A stretch of 64,000 nucleotides of DNA from Streptomyces sp. NBC_00249 (GTDB lineage Bacteria > Actinomycetota > Actinomycetes > Streptomycetales > Streptomycetaceae). Positions 17,546 through 25,157 of this stretch are shown here, in pieces. Below the pieces are notes generated by a model. The model saw only the letters and a program-made list of their open reading frames with translations, had not been told where the DNA came from and searched no databases. The position numbers and the translations under genes were made by a program. Location: assembly GCF_026342355.1 (NCBI RefSeq), contig NZ_JAPEMV010000006.1, forward strand, positions 434,001 to 498,000. The letters are read 5' to 3'. Position 1 is the stretch's first letter. Each line of letters opens with the position of its first letter.

Positions 17546-17995
17546 TCAGCAGCCCCTGGCCGCCCGCGCCGGGGCGCCGGCCGGCCAGGGCAGCGCGATC
17601 CACACGGTCTTGCCGCCGTCCTCGGTCGGACTGACGGACAGCCGGCCCCCCGCCTCGGCCGCCAGCCAGCGGATGATGACCATCCCGCGGCCGTTGTCCT
17701 GCTGCACGGCCGCGGGGAGCCGCCTGGGCCAGCGCGGGTGGCTGTCCGTCACCCCGATCCGCAGCCACTCCTCGCGCTCCAGGCGGACGTCGACGGTGAA
17801 GGTGGGCGACTGGCCGAAGGTGTGCTGCACCGAGTTGGTCGCGAGTTCCGAGACGATCAACCGGACGGTGTCCGCGGTGTCGGCGTCTGCGGGCAGTCCC
17901 CAGTCGCCCAGTACTTCCGCGACGTACCGGCGGGCGGCGGCGACCGAGACCGGATCGCTCGGCAGAGTGACGGATGCTTCCAGCTGATCTGCCAT
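17546..17995 (-). CDS. ATP-binding protein (RsbW-like HATPase), WhiJ-triad member
   Basis: A 149-residue single-domain HATPase_c_2 protein. N box: LIVSELATNSVQHT (residues ~60-75). G1/G2 boxes: QQDNGRGMVIIRWLA. The tail TEDGGKTVWIALP completes the fold. Such proteins can act as anti-sigma kinases. Divergence from a DUF5753 HTH gene plus DUF397 is the whiJ/abaA-type arrangement, where these proteins take part in developmental control. ATG 17995 has an AAGGGAC site; an upstream in-frame start is possible but less family-like. Confidence 0.9.
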   Translation of the reverse strand: MADQLEASVTLPSDPVSVAAARRYVAEVLGDWGLPADADTADTVRLIVSELATNSVQHTFGQSPTFTVDVRLEREEWLRIGVTDSHPRWPRRLPAAVQQDNGRGMVIIRWLAAEAGGRLSVSPTEDGGKTVWIALPWPAGAPARAARGC

Positions 17996-18090
17996 GGCGA
18001 CGTCCCTTTCCCACCGGGGCGCAGCCGCCCCGGATCTAACCTGAGCGCCAGAGTGCCACCCATCGTGCCGCCGTTTCCGCTGATCCCCCA

Positions 18091-18106
18091 AGATATGCAT
18101 ATATCT
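18091..18106. promoter_or_regulatory. AT-rich palindromic site in the WhiJ-triad divergent spacer
   Basis: The stretch AGATATGCATATATCT, with the exact palindrome ATATGCATAT at 18093-18102, stands out in an otherwise GC-rich spacer between the divergent genes. It could be an operator for the HTH protein or a core promoter element for the ATP-binding gene; the sequence does not decide. Confidence 0.4.
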
Positions 18107-18192
18107 GTCGCTCAATGCGGTGAACTCTGCTACGGAAGAGCGTATTTGGACGGCAGACTGGTGCGAGCTGTGCCGGTGGAAGGAGAGCGGGT

Positions 18193-19083
18193 ATGCAGCA
18201 CGGTCCCGCGGTGCGTCGGCGCAAGCTCGGTGAGGAGCTGCGCGCCCTGCGCGACCGCTCCGGACTGACCAGCGGCGAGGTGGCCCGGCTCGTCGGGTGG
18301 CACCAGTCGAAAATCAGCCGCATCGAGACGGGCCGCAGTGGCGTGAAGGCAGAGGACATCCGTCTCCTGCTCGACGCCTACGGGGGCGTGGTGAGCGCCC
18401 AGCAGCGTGCGCTGCTGGAGGCACTGGGGGCCTCGGCGGCGGGGCCCGGCACGGGCGGCGGCGGGGACGCCGCGCGCGGGCGGCAGTGGTGGCACGACTA
18501 CCGGGGGCTGCTCCCGCAGGAGTACCGGGACTTCATCAGCCTGGAGGCGGGGGCGCGCTCCGCCCGGACCGTGGAACTCTCGGTGGTACCGGGGCTGTTG
18601 CAGACCCCGGAGTACGCGCGGGCCGTGACCCGGGCCGCGCTGGGCGGGCTGCCGGAGCCGAAGGTGGACGCGCTGGTCGACGTACGGCTGGCACGGCAGT
18701 CGGTGCTGCGGGCGGATCCGCCGCTGGAGCTGAGCGCCGTCCTGGACGAGGCGGTGCTGCGCCGGCAGATCGGCGGGCCGGGGGTGATGCGGGAGCAGCT
18801 GCGGCGGCTGGCGGAGGTGGCCGAACTGCCCCAAGTACGGCTGCAGGTGCTGCCGTTCACGGTGGGGGGACATCTCGGCCTGACCGGACCGTTCGTAATT
18901 TTCTCATTTCCGAACATCGCCGATCTGGATGTGGTGGTGCTCGACCATTTGACGAGTAGCCTCTATCTGGAGCGGAAGGAAGACCTTGAGGCGTACAGCG
19001 CCGCGTTCCGCACCATCCAGGCGCACGCCCTCCCGCCCCGTGACTCGTCGGATCTCATCAGCTCTATCGCTGACGACGCGTAA
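18193..19083 (+). CDS. helix-turn-helix regulator with DUF5753 domain (WhiJ-like)
   Basis: A 296-residue protein. The XRE helix-turn-helix spans about residues 10-65 (LRALRDRSGLTSGEVARL, WHQSKISRIETGRSG). The DUF5753 domain follows (YRDFISLEAGARSARTVELS, VPGLLQTPEYARAV, LQVLPFTVGGH, LDHLTSSLYLER). This fusion is abundant in Streptomyces and normally encoded with a DUF397 protein, as here 12 bp downstream. It is probably a local transcription factor linked to development, but its target is unknown. Confidence 0.93.
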   Translation: MQHGPAVRRRKLGEELRALRDRSGLTSGEVARLVGWHQSKISRIETGRSGVKAEDIRLLLDAYGGVVSAQQRALLEALGASAAGPGTGGGGDAARGRQWWHDYRGLLPQEYRDFISLEAGARSARTVELSVVPGLLQTPEYARAVTRAALGGLPEPKVDALVDVRLARQSVLRADPPLELSAVLDEAVLRRQIGGPGVMREQLRRLAEVAELPQVRLQVLPFTVGGHLGLTGPFVIFSFPNIADLDVVVLDHLTSSLYLERKEDLEAYSAAFRTIQAHALPPRDSSDLISSIADDA

Positions 19084-19095
19084 GGAGGCACCCCC

Positions 19096-19332
19096 GTGTC
19101 CGCAACCCCCTTATCCACCAGCGGACTTCTGAAAGGCGCGCGGTGGCGGCGGAGCAGCCGCAGCACCGGAATGAACAACTGCGTGGAAGCGGCCGCCCTG
19201 ACCGGTGGTCTGCTCGCCGTCCGTGACTCCAAGCGGACGGACGGCCCGGCCGTGCTCTTCACCGGGCCGGCCTGGGACGGCTTCCTCGTCTCCGTACGGG
19301 CGGACGTGCCCGGCCCGGTCCTGCCGGGCTGA
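19096..19332 (+). CDS. DUF397 domain protein
   Basis: A 78-residue protein with GARWRRSSRSTGMNNCVEAA, LAVRDSKRTDGPAVLF and WDGFLVSVRAD, all DUF397 hallmarks. The GTG start is preceded by AAGGAGG. Such proteins partner the DUF5753 regulator, possibly like an antitoxin or antagonist. The triad member on the other side is the ATP-binding protein at 17546-17995. Confidence 0.93.
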   Translation: MSATPLSTSGLLKGARWRRSSRSTGMNNCVEAAALTGGLLAVRDSKRTDGPAVLFTGPAWDGFLVSVRADVPGPVLPG

Positions 19333-19338
19333 CGCCGC

Positions 19339-20511
19339 CTACCGGTCCGTGGCTCCGGCCGGGGCGGTCCGCAGGACCGTTTCGACAGCCCGGCTGATCT
19401 CCTCCCCCGTGAGATCCGCCCGAGCCGTCAGCCGCAGCCGGGAGATGCCGTCCGGCACCGACGGCGGACGGAAGCACCCCACGGACAGTCCTGCCTCTCG
19501 GCAGTCGGCGGCCCAGCGCAGTGCCGCCGACGCCGACGGGGCCCGTACCGACACCACGGCCGCGTCCGGCCGGGCCGCGGTCAGGCCGGACGCGGTGAGC
19601 CGCCCGTACAGTTCGGCGGCCACCGCCCGGACCCGCTCCGCGCGCTGCGGCTCCCGCTGGAGCAGGCGCAGGCTCGCCAGCGCCGCCCCCGCGGCGGCGG
19701 GGGCGAGCCCGGTGTCGAAGATGAAGCTGCGTGCGGTGTTGACCAGGTGCCGGATCACCTTGGCCGGCCCGAGCACCGCGCCGCCCTGGCTGCCGAGGGA
19801 CTTCGAGAGGGTCATCGTCGCGACCACCCCGGGGTCGCCCGCGAGCCCCGCCGCGTACAGCGCGCCCCGGCCGCCCTCGCCCAGTACGCCGAGCCCGTGC
19901 GCGTCGTCCACGACCAGGGCCGCGCCCTCGGCCCGGCAGGCCTCGGCGTAGGCGGCGAGCGGGGCGGCGTCCCCGTCCACGGAGAAGACCGAGTCGCTCA
20001 CCAGCAGGGCCCGGCCCTCGTGCGCGGCGAGCGTCTTGCGGGCCGGCTCGGGATCGCTGTGCGGGGTGACGGCGACCTCCGCGCGGGAGAGCCGGCAGCC
20101 GTCCACGATCGAGGCGTGGTTCCCGGCGTCGGAGACGACCAGGGTGCCCCGGTCGCTGAGCGCGGTGACGGCGGCGAGATTGGCCGCGTACCCGGAGGAC
20201 AGGACCAGCGCCGCCTCGAAGCCGGCGAAGGCCGCGAGCTCCCGCTCGAGCTCGGCATGAAGCTCGGTCGTCCCCGTCACCAGGCGGGATCCAGTGGCAC
20301 CGGCGCCCCAGCGCTCGGCCGCCTCGCGGGCTCCGCGGACGGTCTCCGGATGCCGCGAAAGACCGAGGTAGTCGTTGCTCGCCAGGTCCAGCAGCGGCGA
20401 GTCCGCGGGGCGCGGGCGCAGGGTGCGCACCAGTCCTGCCTGTTCACGGGCCCGCTCCGCGCCGTCGATCCAGGCGAAGACGTCCTCGGGTTCCGGGGTG
20501 TGCTGGGTCAT
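19339..20511 (-). CDS. bioF: 8-amino-7-oxononanoate synthase
   Basis: A 390-residue PLP enzyme that condenses pimeloyl thioester with alanine, the first dedicated biotin ring-assembly step. Motifs: LLDLASNDYLGLSRHP, GAGATGSRLVTGTTELH, NHASIVDG, VVDDAHGLGVLG and the PLP-Lys TLSKSLGSQGG (residue ~235). It is divergent from bioB-bioA-bioD, so the spacer probably carries shared control. It converges on the DUF397 gene with only 6 bp between stops. Confidence 0.95.
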   Translation of the reverse strand: MTQHTPEPEDVFAWIDGAERAREQAGLVRTLRPRPADSPLLDLASNDYLGLSRHPETVRGAREAAERWGAGATGSRLVTGTTELHAELERELAAFAGFEAALVLSSGYAANLAAVTALSDRGTLVVSDAGNHASIVDGCRLSRAEVAVTPHSDPEPARKTLAAHEGRALLVSDSVFSVDGDAAPLAAYAEACRAEGAALVVDDAHGLGVLGEGGRGALYAAGLAGDPGVVATMTLSKSLGSQGGAVLGPAKVIRHLVNTARSFIFDTGLAPAAAGAALASLRLLQREPQRAERVRAVAAELYGRLTASGLTAARPDAAVVSVRAPSASAALRWAADCREAGLSVGCFRPPSVPDGISRLRLTARADLTGEEISRAVETVLRTAPAGATDR

Positions 20512-20534
20512 CGGCGGTCCTCGCGTTTTGTCGG

Positions 20535-20544
20535 CTGTCGACAG
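20535..20544. promoter_or_regulatory. candidate palindrome in the bioF/bioB spacer
   Basis: CTGTCGACAG is a 10-bp perfect palindrome 24 bp upstream of the bioF start. It does not match the BioQ or BioR boxes I know. It is offered as the only obvious symmetric site in the divergent spacer. Confidence 0.3.
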
Positions 20545-20666
20545 ATCTGCTCGACCCTAGCCGCAGTGGCTCAAGGGGCAGATGTGGCGATCCACACACT
20601 CCGTTCCGGCCATGTTGTCCGATCTCTCCTTGGCCGGGAGTGGTCGTGTGGTCCAGGATCGGGCCC

Positions 20667-21932
20667 ATGGACCTGCTGAACACCCTGGTGGAAAAGGGAC
20701 TGCGGCGCGAGCTGCCGACCCGTGAAGAGGCACTCGCCGTGCTGGCGACCTCGGACGACGAACTGCTCGACGTGGTGGCCGCGGCCGGCAAGGTGCGCCG
20801 CCAGTGGTTCGGGCGCCGCGTCAAGCTGAACTACCTGGTCAACCTGAAGTCGGGGCTCTGCCCCGAGGACTGCTCGTACTGCTCCCAGCGCCTGGGATCG
20901 AAGGCCGAGATCCTCAAGTACACGTGGCTCAAGCCGGAGGAGGCCTCCGAGGCGGCCGCGGCGGGCGTCGCCGGCGGCGCCAAGCGGGTCTGCCTGGTGG
21001 CGAGCGGACGCGGTCCGACGGACCGGGACGTGGACCGCGTCGGCAAGACGATCGCGGCCATCAAGGAGCAGAACGAGGGCGTCGAGGTCTGCGCCTGCCT
21101 GGGACTGCTCTCCGACGGGCAGGCCGAGAAACTGCGCGACGCGGGAGCGGATGCCTACAACCACAACCTCAACACCTCCGAGGCCACGTACGGGCAGATC
21201 ACCAAGACCCACACCTACGCGGACCGCGTCGACACCGTGCAGAAGGCGCACGCGGCGGGCCTGTCCGCCTGCTCCGGCCTGATCGCGGGCATGGGCGAGA
21301 GCGACGAGGACCTCGTCGACGTCGTCTACTCGCTGCGCGAGCTGGACCCGGACTCCGTACCGGTCAACTTCCTGATCCCCTTCGAGGGCACCCCGCTCGC
21401 CAAGGAGTGGAACCTCACCCCGCAGCGCGCCCTGCGGATCCTGGCGATGGTGCGGTTCGTCTGCCCCGACGTCGAGGTCCGGCTCGCCGGCGGCCGCGAG
21501 GTGCACCTGCGGAGCATGCAGCCGCTGGCCCTGCACCTGGTCAACTCCATCTTCCTGGGCGACTACCTCACCAGTGAGGGCCAGGCCGGCCAGGCCGACC
21601 TGGACATGATCGCGGACGCCGGTTTCGAGGTGGAGGGCGCCGGTACGTCGACCCTCCCCGCGCACCGCTCCGACATCGCGGCGGCGGTCACCTCCGGTGC
21701 CCCGGTCCGCGCGGGCGGCATGTGCGGGTCCGGCGCCGGCGCGGGTGCGGCGTCTGCCGAGGCGGGCTGCGGCTCGGCCTGCGGCGGCTGCTCCGGGCAC
21801 GGCGAGGAGCCCGCGGCGGGCCTCGTCGAGGCGGCGGCCGCCCCCGTCCAGGCGGAGGCCGGCGAGGTGCGGCCGGAGCTGGTGGCCGTACGCCGCCGCG
21901 GCGCGGGGACGGACATCGCCCCCAATGCGTGA
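20667..21932 (+). CDS. bioB: biotin synthase with Cys-rich C-terminal extension
   Basis: A 421-residue radical SAM enzyme that inserts sulphur into dethiobiotin. The [4Fe-4S]-SAM motif is CPEDCSYC (about residue 70). Cys residues in VCLVASG, VCACLG and SACSGLIAGMGE and the Arg of VRLAGGRE correspond to the auxiliary-cluster ligands of E. coli BioB. The E. coli enzyme has about 346 residues. Here a further 70-residue tail holds Cys353, Cys368, Cys372 and Cys375 (GCGSACGGCSGHG). Start ATG 20667. The stop overlaps bioA by 8 bp. Confidence 0.96.
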   Translation: MDLLNTLVEKGLRRELPTREEALAVLATSDDELLDVVAAAGKVRRQWFGRRVKLNYLVNLKSGLCPEDCSYCSQRLGSKAEILKYTWLKPEEASEAAAAGVAGGAKRVCLVASGRGPTDRDVDRVGKTIAAIKEQNEGVEVCACLGLLSDGQAEKLRDAGADAYNHNLNTSEATYGQITKTHTYADRVDTVQKAHAAGLSACSGLIAGMGESDEDLVDVVYSLRELDPDSVPVNFLIPFEGTPLAKEWNLTPQRALRILAMVRFVCPDVEVRLAGGREVHLRSMQPLALHLVNSIFLGDYLTSEGQAGQADLDMIADAGFEVEGAGTSTLPAHRSDIAAAVTSGAPVRAGGMCGSGAGAGAASAEAGCGSACGGCSGHGEEPAAGLVEAAAAPVQAEAGEVRPELVAVRRRGAGTDIAPNA

Positions 21933-23259
21933 TCAGTTCCCCCTGCACGACCCGCTCGAAGGGTCGTCGGACACCGCCGAGCTCCTGGACCTGGACCGGC
22001 AGCACGTCTGGCACCCGTACGGCCCGATGCCCGGGCGGCAGGAGAACCTCGTGGTCTCCTCCGCCTCGGGCGTGCGGCTGCGCCTCGCCGCCCCCGCCCA
22101 GGGGCAGGAGGAGCTGGTCGACGGCATGTCCTCCTGGTGGTCGGCGATCCACGGCTACAACCACCCCGTGCTGAACGAGGCGGCCGCCTCCCAGCTGGGC
22201 CGGATGTCGCACGTGATGTTCGGCGGGCTCACCCACGAGCCCGCCGTCCGGCTGGCGGCCAAGCTGGTCGAGATCACCCCGCCGGGCCTGGAGCACGTCT
22301 TCCTCTCCGACTCCGGTTCGGTGTCCGTCGAGGTCGCGGTCAAGATGTGCCTCCAGTACTGGCGTTCGCTGGGACGGACGGGCAAGACCCGGCTGCTGAC
22401 CTGGCGCGGCGGCTACCACGGCGACACCTGGCAGCCCATGGCGGTCTGCGACCCCGACGGCGGCATGCACGAGCTGTGGCAGGGCCACCTGCCCCGGCAG
22501 GTCTTCGCGGACGCCCCGCCCGGCGGCTTCGACACGCCGCTGGACCCGGCGTACGTGGACCACCTGCGCTCCCTGATCGCCGCGCACGCCGACGAGCTGG
22601 CCGCGGTGATCGTGGAGCCGGTGGTGCAGGGCGCCGGCGGCATGCGCTTCCACAACCCCGGCTACCTGCGGGTGCTGCGCGAACTGTGCGACGAGTACGG
22701 GGTGCTGCTGATCCTCGACGAGATCGCGACGGGCTTCGGCCGTACCGGCGCCCTCTTCGCGGCCGACCACGCGGGGATCACCCCGGACGTGATGTGCCTG
22801 GGCAAGTCCCTGACCGGCGGCTACCTCACCCTCGCCGCGACCCTGTGCACCGAGCGGGTCGCCGACGGGATCTCCCAGGGCGAGGTGCCGGTGCTCGCGC
22901 ACGGGCCGACCTTCATGGGCAACCCGCTCGCCACGGCGGTCGGGCTGGCCTCGATCGACGTGCTGCTCGGCCAGGACTGGGCGGGCGAGGTCAAGCGGAT
23001 CGAGGCGGGCCTGCGCGAGGGCCTCGCGGCGGCCTCCGCGGTTCCCGGGGTCCGGGACGTACGCGTCCTCGGCGCACTCGGCGTCGTCCAGCTCGACCAC
23101 CCGGTCGACGTGTGGGCCGCGACCCGGGCCGCGGTCCGGGAGGGCGTGTGGGTGCGGCCGTTCCGCGACCTGATCTACACGATGCCGCCGTTCGTCACCG
23201 GCGACGCCGATGTCGCCCGGATCTGCCGCGCGGTGGTCGCGGCCGCCCAGGAGGGCTGA
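21925..23259 (+). CDS. bioA: adenosylmethionine-8-amino-7-oxononanoate transaminase
   Basis: A 444-residue class III aminotransferase that makes 7,8-diaminopelargonate with SAM as amino donor. Motifs: HVWHPYGPM near the N-terminus, MSSWWSAIHGYNHP, YHGDTWQPM, LILDEIATGFGRTG and the PLP-Lys in CLGKSLTGGYL. ATG 21925 lies inside the end of bioB (8-bp overlap), so translation is coupled. Confidence 0.96.
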   Translation: MRDQFPLHDPLEGSSDTAELLDLDRQHVWHPYGPMPGRQENLVVSSASGVRLRLAAPAQGQEELVDGMSSWWSAIHGYNHPVLNEAAASQLGRMSHVMFGGLTHEPAVRLAAKLVEITPPGLEHVFLSDSGSVSVEVAVKMCLQYWRSLGRTGKTRLLTWRGGYHGDTWQPMAVCDPDGGMHELWQGHLPRQVFADAPPGGFDTPLDPAYVDHLRSLIAAHADELAAVIVEPVVQGAGGMRFHNPGYLRVLRELCDEYGVLLILDEIATGFGRTGALFAADHAGITPDVMCLGKSLTGGYLTLAATLCTERVADGISQGEVPVLAHGPTFMGNPLATAVGLASIDVLLGQDWAGEVKRIEAGLREGLAAASAVPGVRDVRVLGALGVVQLDHPVDVWAATRAAVREGVWVRPFRDLIYTMPPFVTGDADVARICRAVVAAAQEG

Positions 23260-23260
23260 G

Positions 23261-23980
23261 ATGTCCGTGATCGTCGTGTCCGGGACGGGCACGGAAATCG
23301 GCAAGACGGTGGTCACCTCGGCGATCGCGGCGGCCGCCGTCGCCGCGGGCCGGTCGGTCGCGGTGCTCAAGCCCGCCCAGACCGGCGTGGGCCCTGACGA
23401 GCACGGGGACGCCGCCGAGGTGGTACGCCTCGCCGGCCCGGCCGTGACCGCGGTCGAACTGGTCCGCTACCCCGAGCCCCTGGCCCCCGACACCGCCGCG
23501 CGGCGCTCCGGGCTGGCCACGCTCGGGCCCGCCGCCATCGCGGAGGCGGCCGGGCGGCTCGCCGCCGAGCACGACCTGGTGCTGGTGGAGGGCGCGGGCG
23601 GGCTGCTCGTCCGCTTCGACGAGGACGGCCACACCCTCGCCGACGCGGCGCGGCTGCTCGCGGCGCCGGTGCTGGTGGTGGCCCCCGCCGGGCTCGGCAC
23701 GCTGAACTCCGCCGCCCTGACGACGGAGGCCCTGCGCGCCCGGGGGCTGACCCCGCTCGGGGTGGTCGTCGGCAGCTGGCCCGCCGCGCCCGACCTGGCG
23801 TCCCGGTGCAACCTCGCCGACCTCCCGAAGTCGTCCGGGACCCCGCTGCTGGGGGCCGTCCCGGAGTCCTCGGGCACCCTCGCACCGGACGCCTTCCGCA
23901 CGGCGGCCCCGACCTGGCTGGCACCACCCCTGGACGGCACCTGGTCGGCGGATTCCTTCCTGACGACCTGGCCCGCCTGA
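23261..23980 (+). CDS. bioD: dethiobiotin synthetase
   Basis: A 239-residue ATP-dependent carboxylase that closes the ureido ring. P-loop VSGTGTEIGKTVVT at the N-terminus; VLKPAQTGV and VEGAGGLLVRFD complete the active site. The start codon follows the bioA stop after 1 bp, so it is the third gene of bioB-A-D. The mid-part (residues ~175-210) is loosely conserved (KSSGTPLLGAVPESSGTLAP). Confidence 0.95.
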   Translation: MSVIVVSGTGTEIGKTVVTSAIAAAAVAAGRSVAVLKPAQTGVGPDEHGDAAEVVRLAGPAVTAVELVRYPEPLAPDTAARRSGLATLGPAAIAEAAGRLAAEHDLVLVEGAGGLLVRFDEDGHTLADAARLLAAPVLVVAPAGLGTLNSAALTTEALRARGLTPLGVVVGSWPAAPDLASRCNLADLPKSSGTPLLGAVPESSGTLAPDAFRTAAPTWLAPPLDGTWSADSFLTTWPA

Positions 23981-23991
23981 GGACACCACCT

Positions 23992-24230
23992 CCAGCCCCG
24001 CCGGAATTTGAGACCCGGGGTCTCCACTTCCAGCCCCGCCGGCGTTTGAGGCGCGGGGGTCCGGGAGCTGGCCCCCGGCAACGCACCCGCGGACGCACGG
24101 CTACGCCGGCCAAATCCAGGCCCGCCGGTGATTGAGCCGCGGGGGTCCGGGGGCTGGCCCCCGGCAACGCACCCGCGGACGCACGGCTACGCCGGCCAAA
24201 TCCAGCCTCGCCGGCGTTTGAGGCGCGGGG
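23992..24230. repeat. four copies of a 29-bp interspersed element after bioD
   Basis: Copies at 23992-24020, 24030-24058, 24116-24144 and 24202-24230 follow the pattern CCAGCCCCGCCGGCGTTTGA then GGCGCGGGG, with a few substitutions each. The element resembles the short intergenic repeats common after streptomycete genes. Copies can fold through CCCCGCC/GGCGCGGGG. No coding frame was seen in the 350-bp spacer. Confidence 0.8.
24052..24205. repeat. 86-bp-period tandem duplication in the bioD spacer
   Basis: Positions 24052-24119 are repeated at 24138-24205: 68 bp with a single difference (A24065 against G24151). They include GCACCCGCGGACGCACGG and CTACGCCGGCCAAATCC. Together with the 29-bp elements this makes two units of an 86-bp array, which looks like a recent duplication. 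Confidence 0.85.
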
Positions 24231-24231
24231 T

Positions 24232-24248
24232 CTGGGGCGGAGCCCCAG
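24232..24248 (+). terminator. hairpin at the end of the bioD repeat spacer
   Basis: A perfect 7-bp stem CTGGGGC-GGA-GCCCCAG. It could end transcription from bioB-A-D and, from the other side, from the lipoprotein gene. Confidence 0.5.
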
Positions 24249-24330
24249 GGGGTGCCGCCCCGGCGGCGTCACCCTCGCACCGCGCCACCCGGCCCCACGG
24301 CGTCGTCGGGGCCCCCGGGGCCGGGCCGGG

Positions 24331-24948
24331 TCAGTGGCCGCCCCGCGGCTCGCGGCAGCCGCCCTCCATGTACGGCCCGTGCGCCTCGACCCGTGCAAGG
24401 GCGTCCGGCAGAGCCGAGAGGCAGGGACCCCGGTCCGGGACCCAGAGCGTGAACCCGGGCCCGGCCGAACCGCTCCCGGCGTAGACGTCGGACGGCCCGA
24501 CGGGGTAGCCGAGGCCCCGCAGCAGCCCCGTCAGCTCCTCCGGGGTCCGCGGGGCGGCGGCCGCGGCGAGCGCCGTGCGGATCCGGGCGGCGTGCGCGTC
24601 GCCCCGGCACTTCCCCTCGGCACTGAGCGGCGCCTGCTGCTTGAAGGCGTGGTTCTCGGCGTACTTGGCGGCCTCGGGGTCCGTCGGGAGCACGCCCGTG
24701 GGGGTGGGGGTGGCGGTCCCCGCGGCCCGGCACCGCTCCGCCACCTCGGCCAGGCGTGCGTCGACCGGTACGGAAGGCTGCGCGGAGGCGGGTACCGAGG
24801 GCTGCGCGGAGGCCGGTACCGAAGGCGCCGCGGAGGCCCGGGAGTCGGTACGGACCTGCCCGGCGGGAGTGGTGCCGCAGGCGGTGAGCAGGAACAGCCC
24901 GGCCGTGAGCAGCACGGCGGCGGGCGGGGTGAGCGGGGCGCGGAACAT
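24331..24948 (-). CDS. putative lipoprotein
   Basis: A 205-residue protein with a signal peptide ending in the lipobox LLTACG (lipidated Cys at about residue 24). A low-complexity Ser/Ala/Pro linker holds repeated ASAQPSVP units. The mature domain has paired Cys (ERCRAAG, GKCRGD, PCLSALPD, GGCRE) that suggest disulphides outside the membrane. I do not recognise the domain. The ATG at 24948 has a GGAGAAA site; a longer start upstream lacks one. Confidence 0.8.
   Translation of the reverse strand: MFRAPLTPPAAVLLTAGLFLLTACGTTPAGQVRTDSRASAAPSVPASAQPSVPASAQPSVPVDARLAEVAERCRAAGTATPTPTGVLPTDPEAAKYAENHAFKQQAPLSAEGKCRGDAHAARIRTALAAAAAPRTPEELTGLLRGLGYPVGPSDVYAGSGSAGPGFTLWVPDRGPCLSALPDALARVEAHGPYMEGGCREPRGGH
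24767..24838. repeat. three in-frame 24-bp repeats inside the lipoprotein gene
   Basis: Units at 24767-24790, 24791-24814 and 24815-24838 (pattern GGTACCGAGGGCTGCGCGGA then GGCC) encode the ASAQPSVP linker. An 8-codon unit can vary in number without a frameshift. Confidence 0.8.
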
Positions 24949-25157
24949 CACGTTTCTCCGGTGGGCCGACGGACGCCGCCTGCACGTCCTGCGGCGGTCC
25001 CGCCGATTATGGCCACCGCCGGGCCGCGGCACGGAAGGTTTTCGGACCGGACTCCAGCGCTCCGGCCGTCCTCCACCGCGCCGGGCCGGATTACGGGCGC
25101 TCCGGTTTCACCGTGCGCCCGGGCGGGGAACAGCCCCGCAGGGCACGCCCACCCGTG

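Noticed and set aside
23981..24330. CRISPR-like reading of the spaced 29-bp repeats
   Set aside because: Copies are imperfect, spacing is irregular (9, 57 and 57 bp), two spacers are nearly identical to each other, and no cas gene is near; this is an intergenic repeat island.
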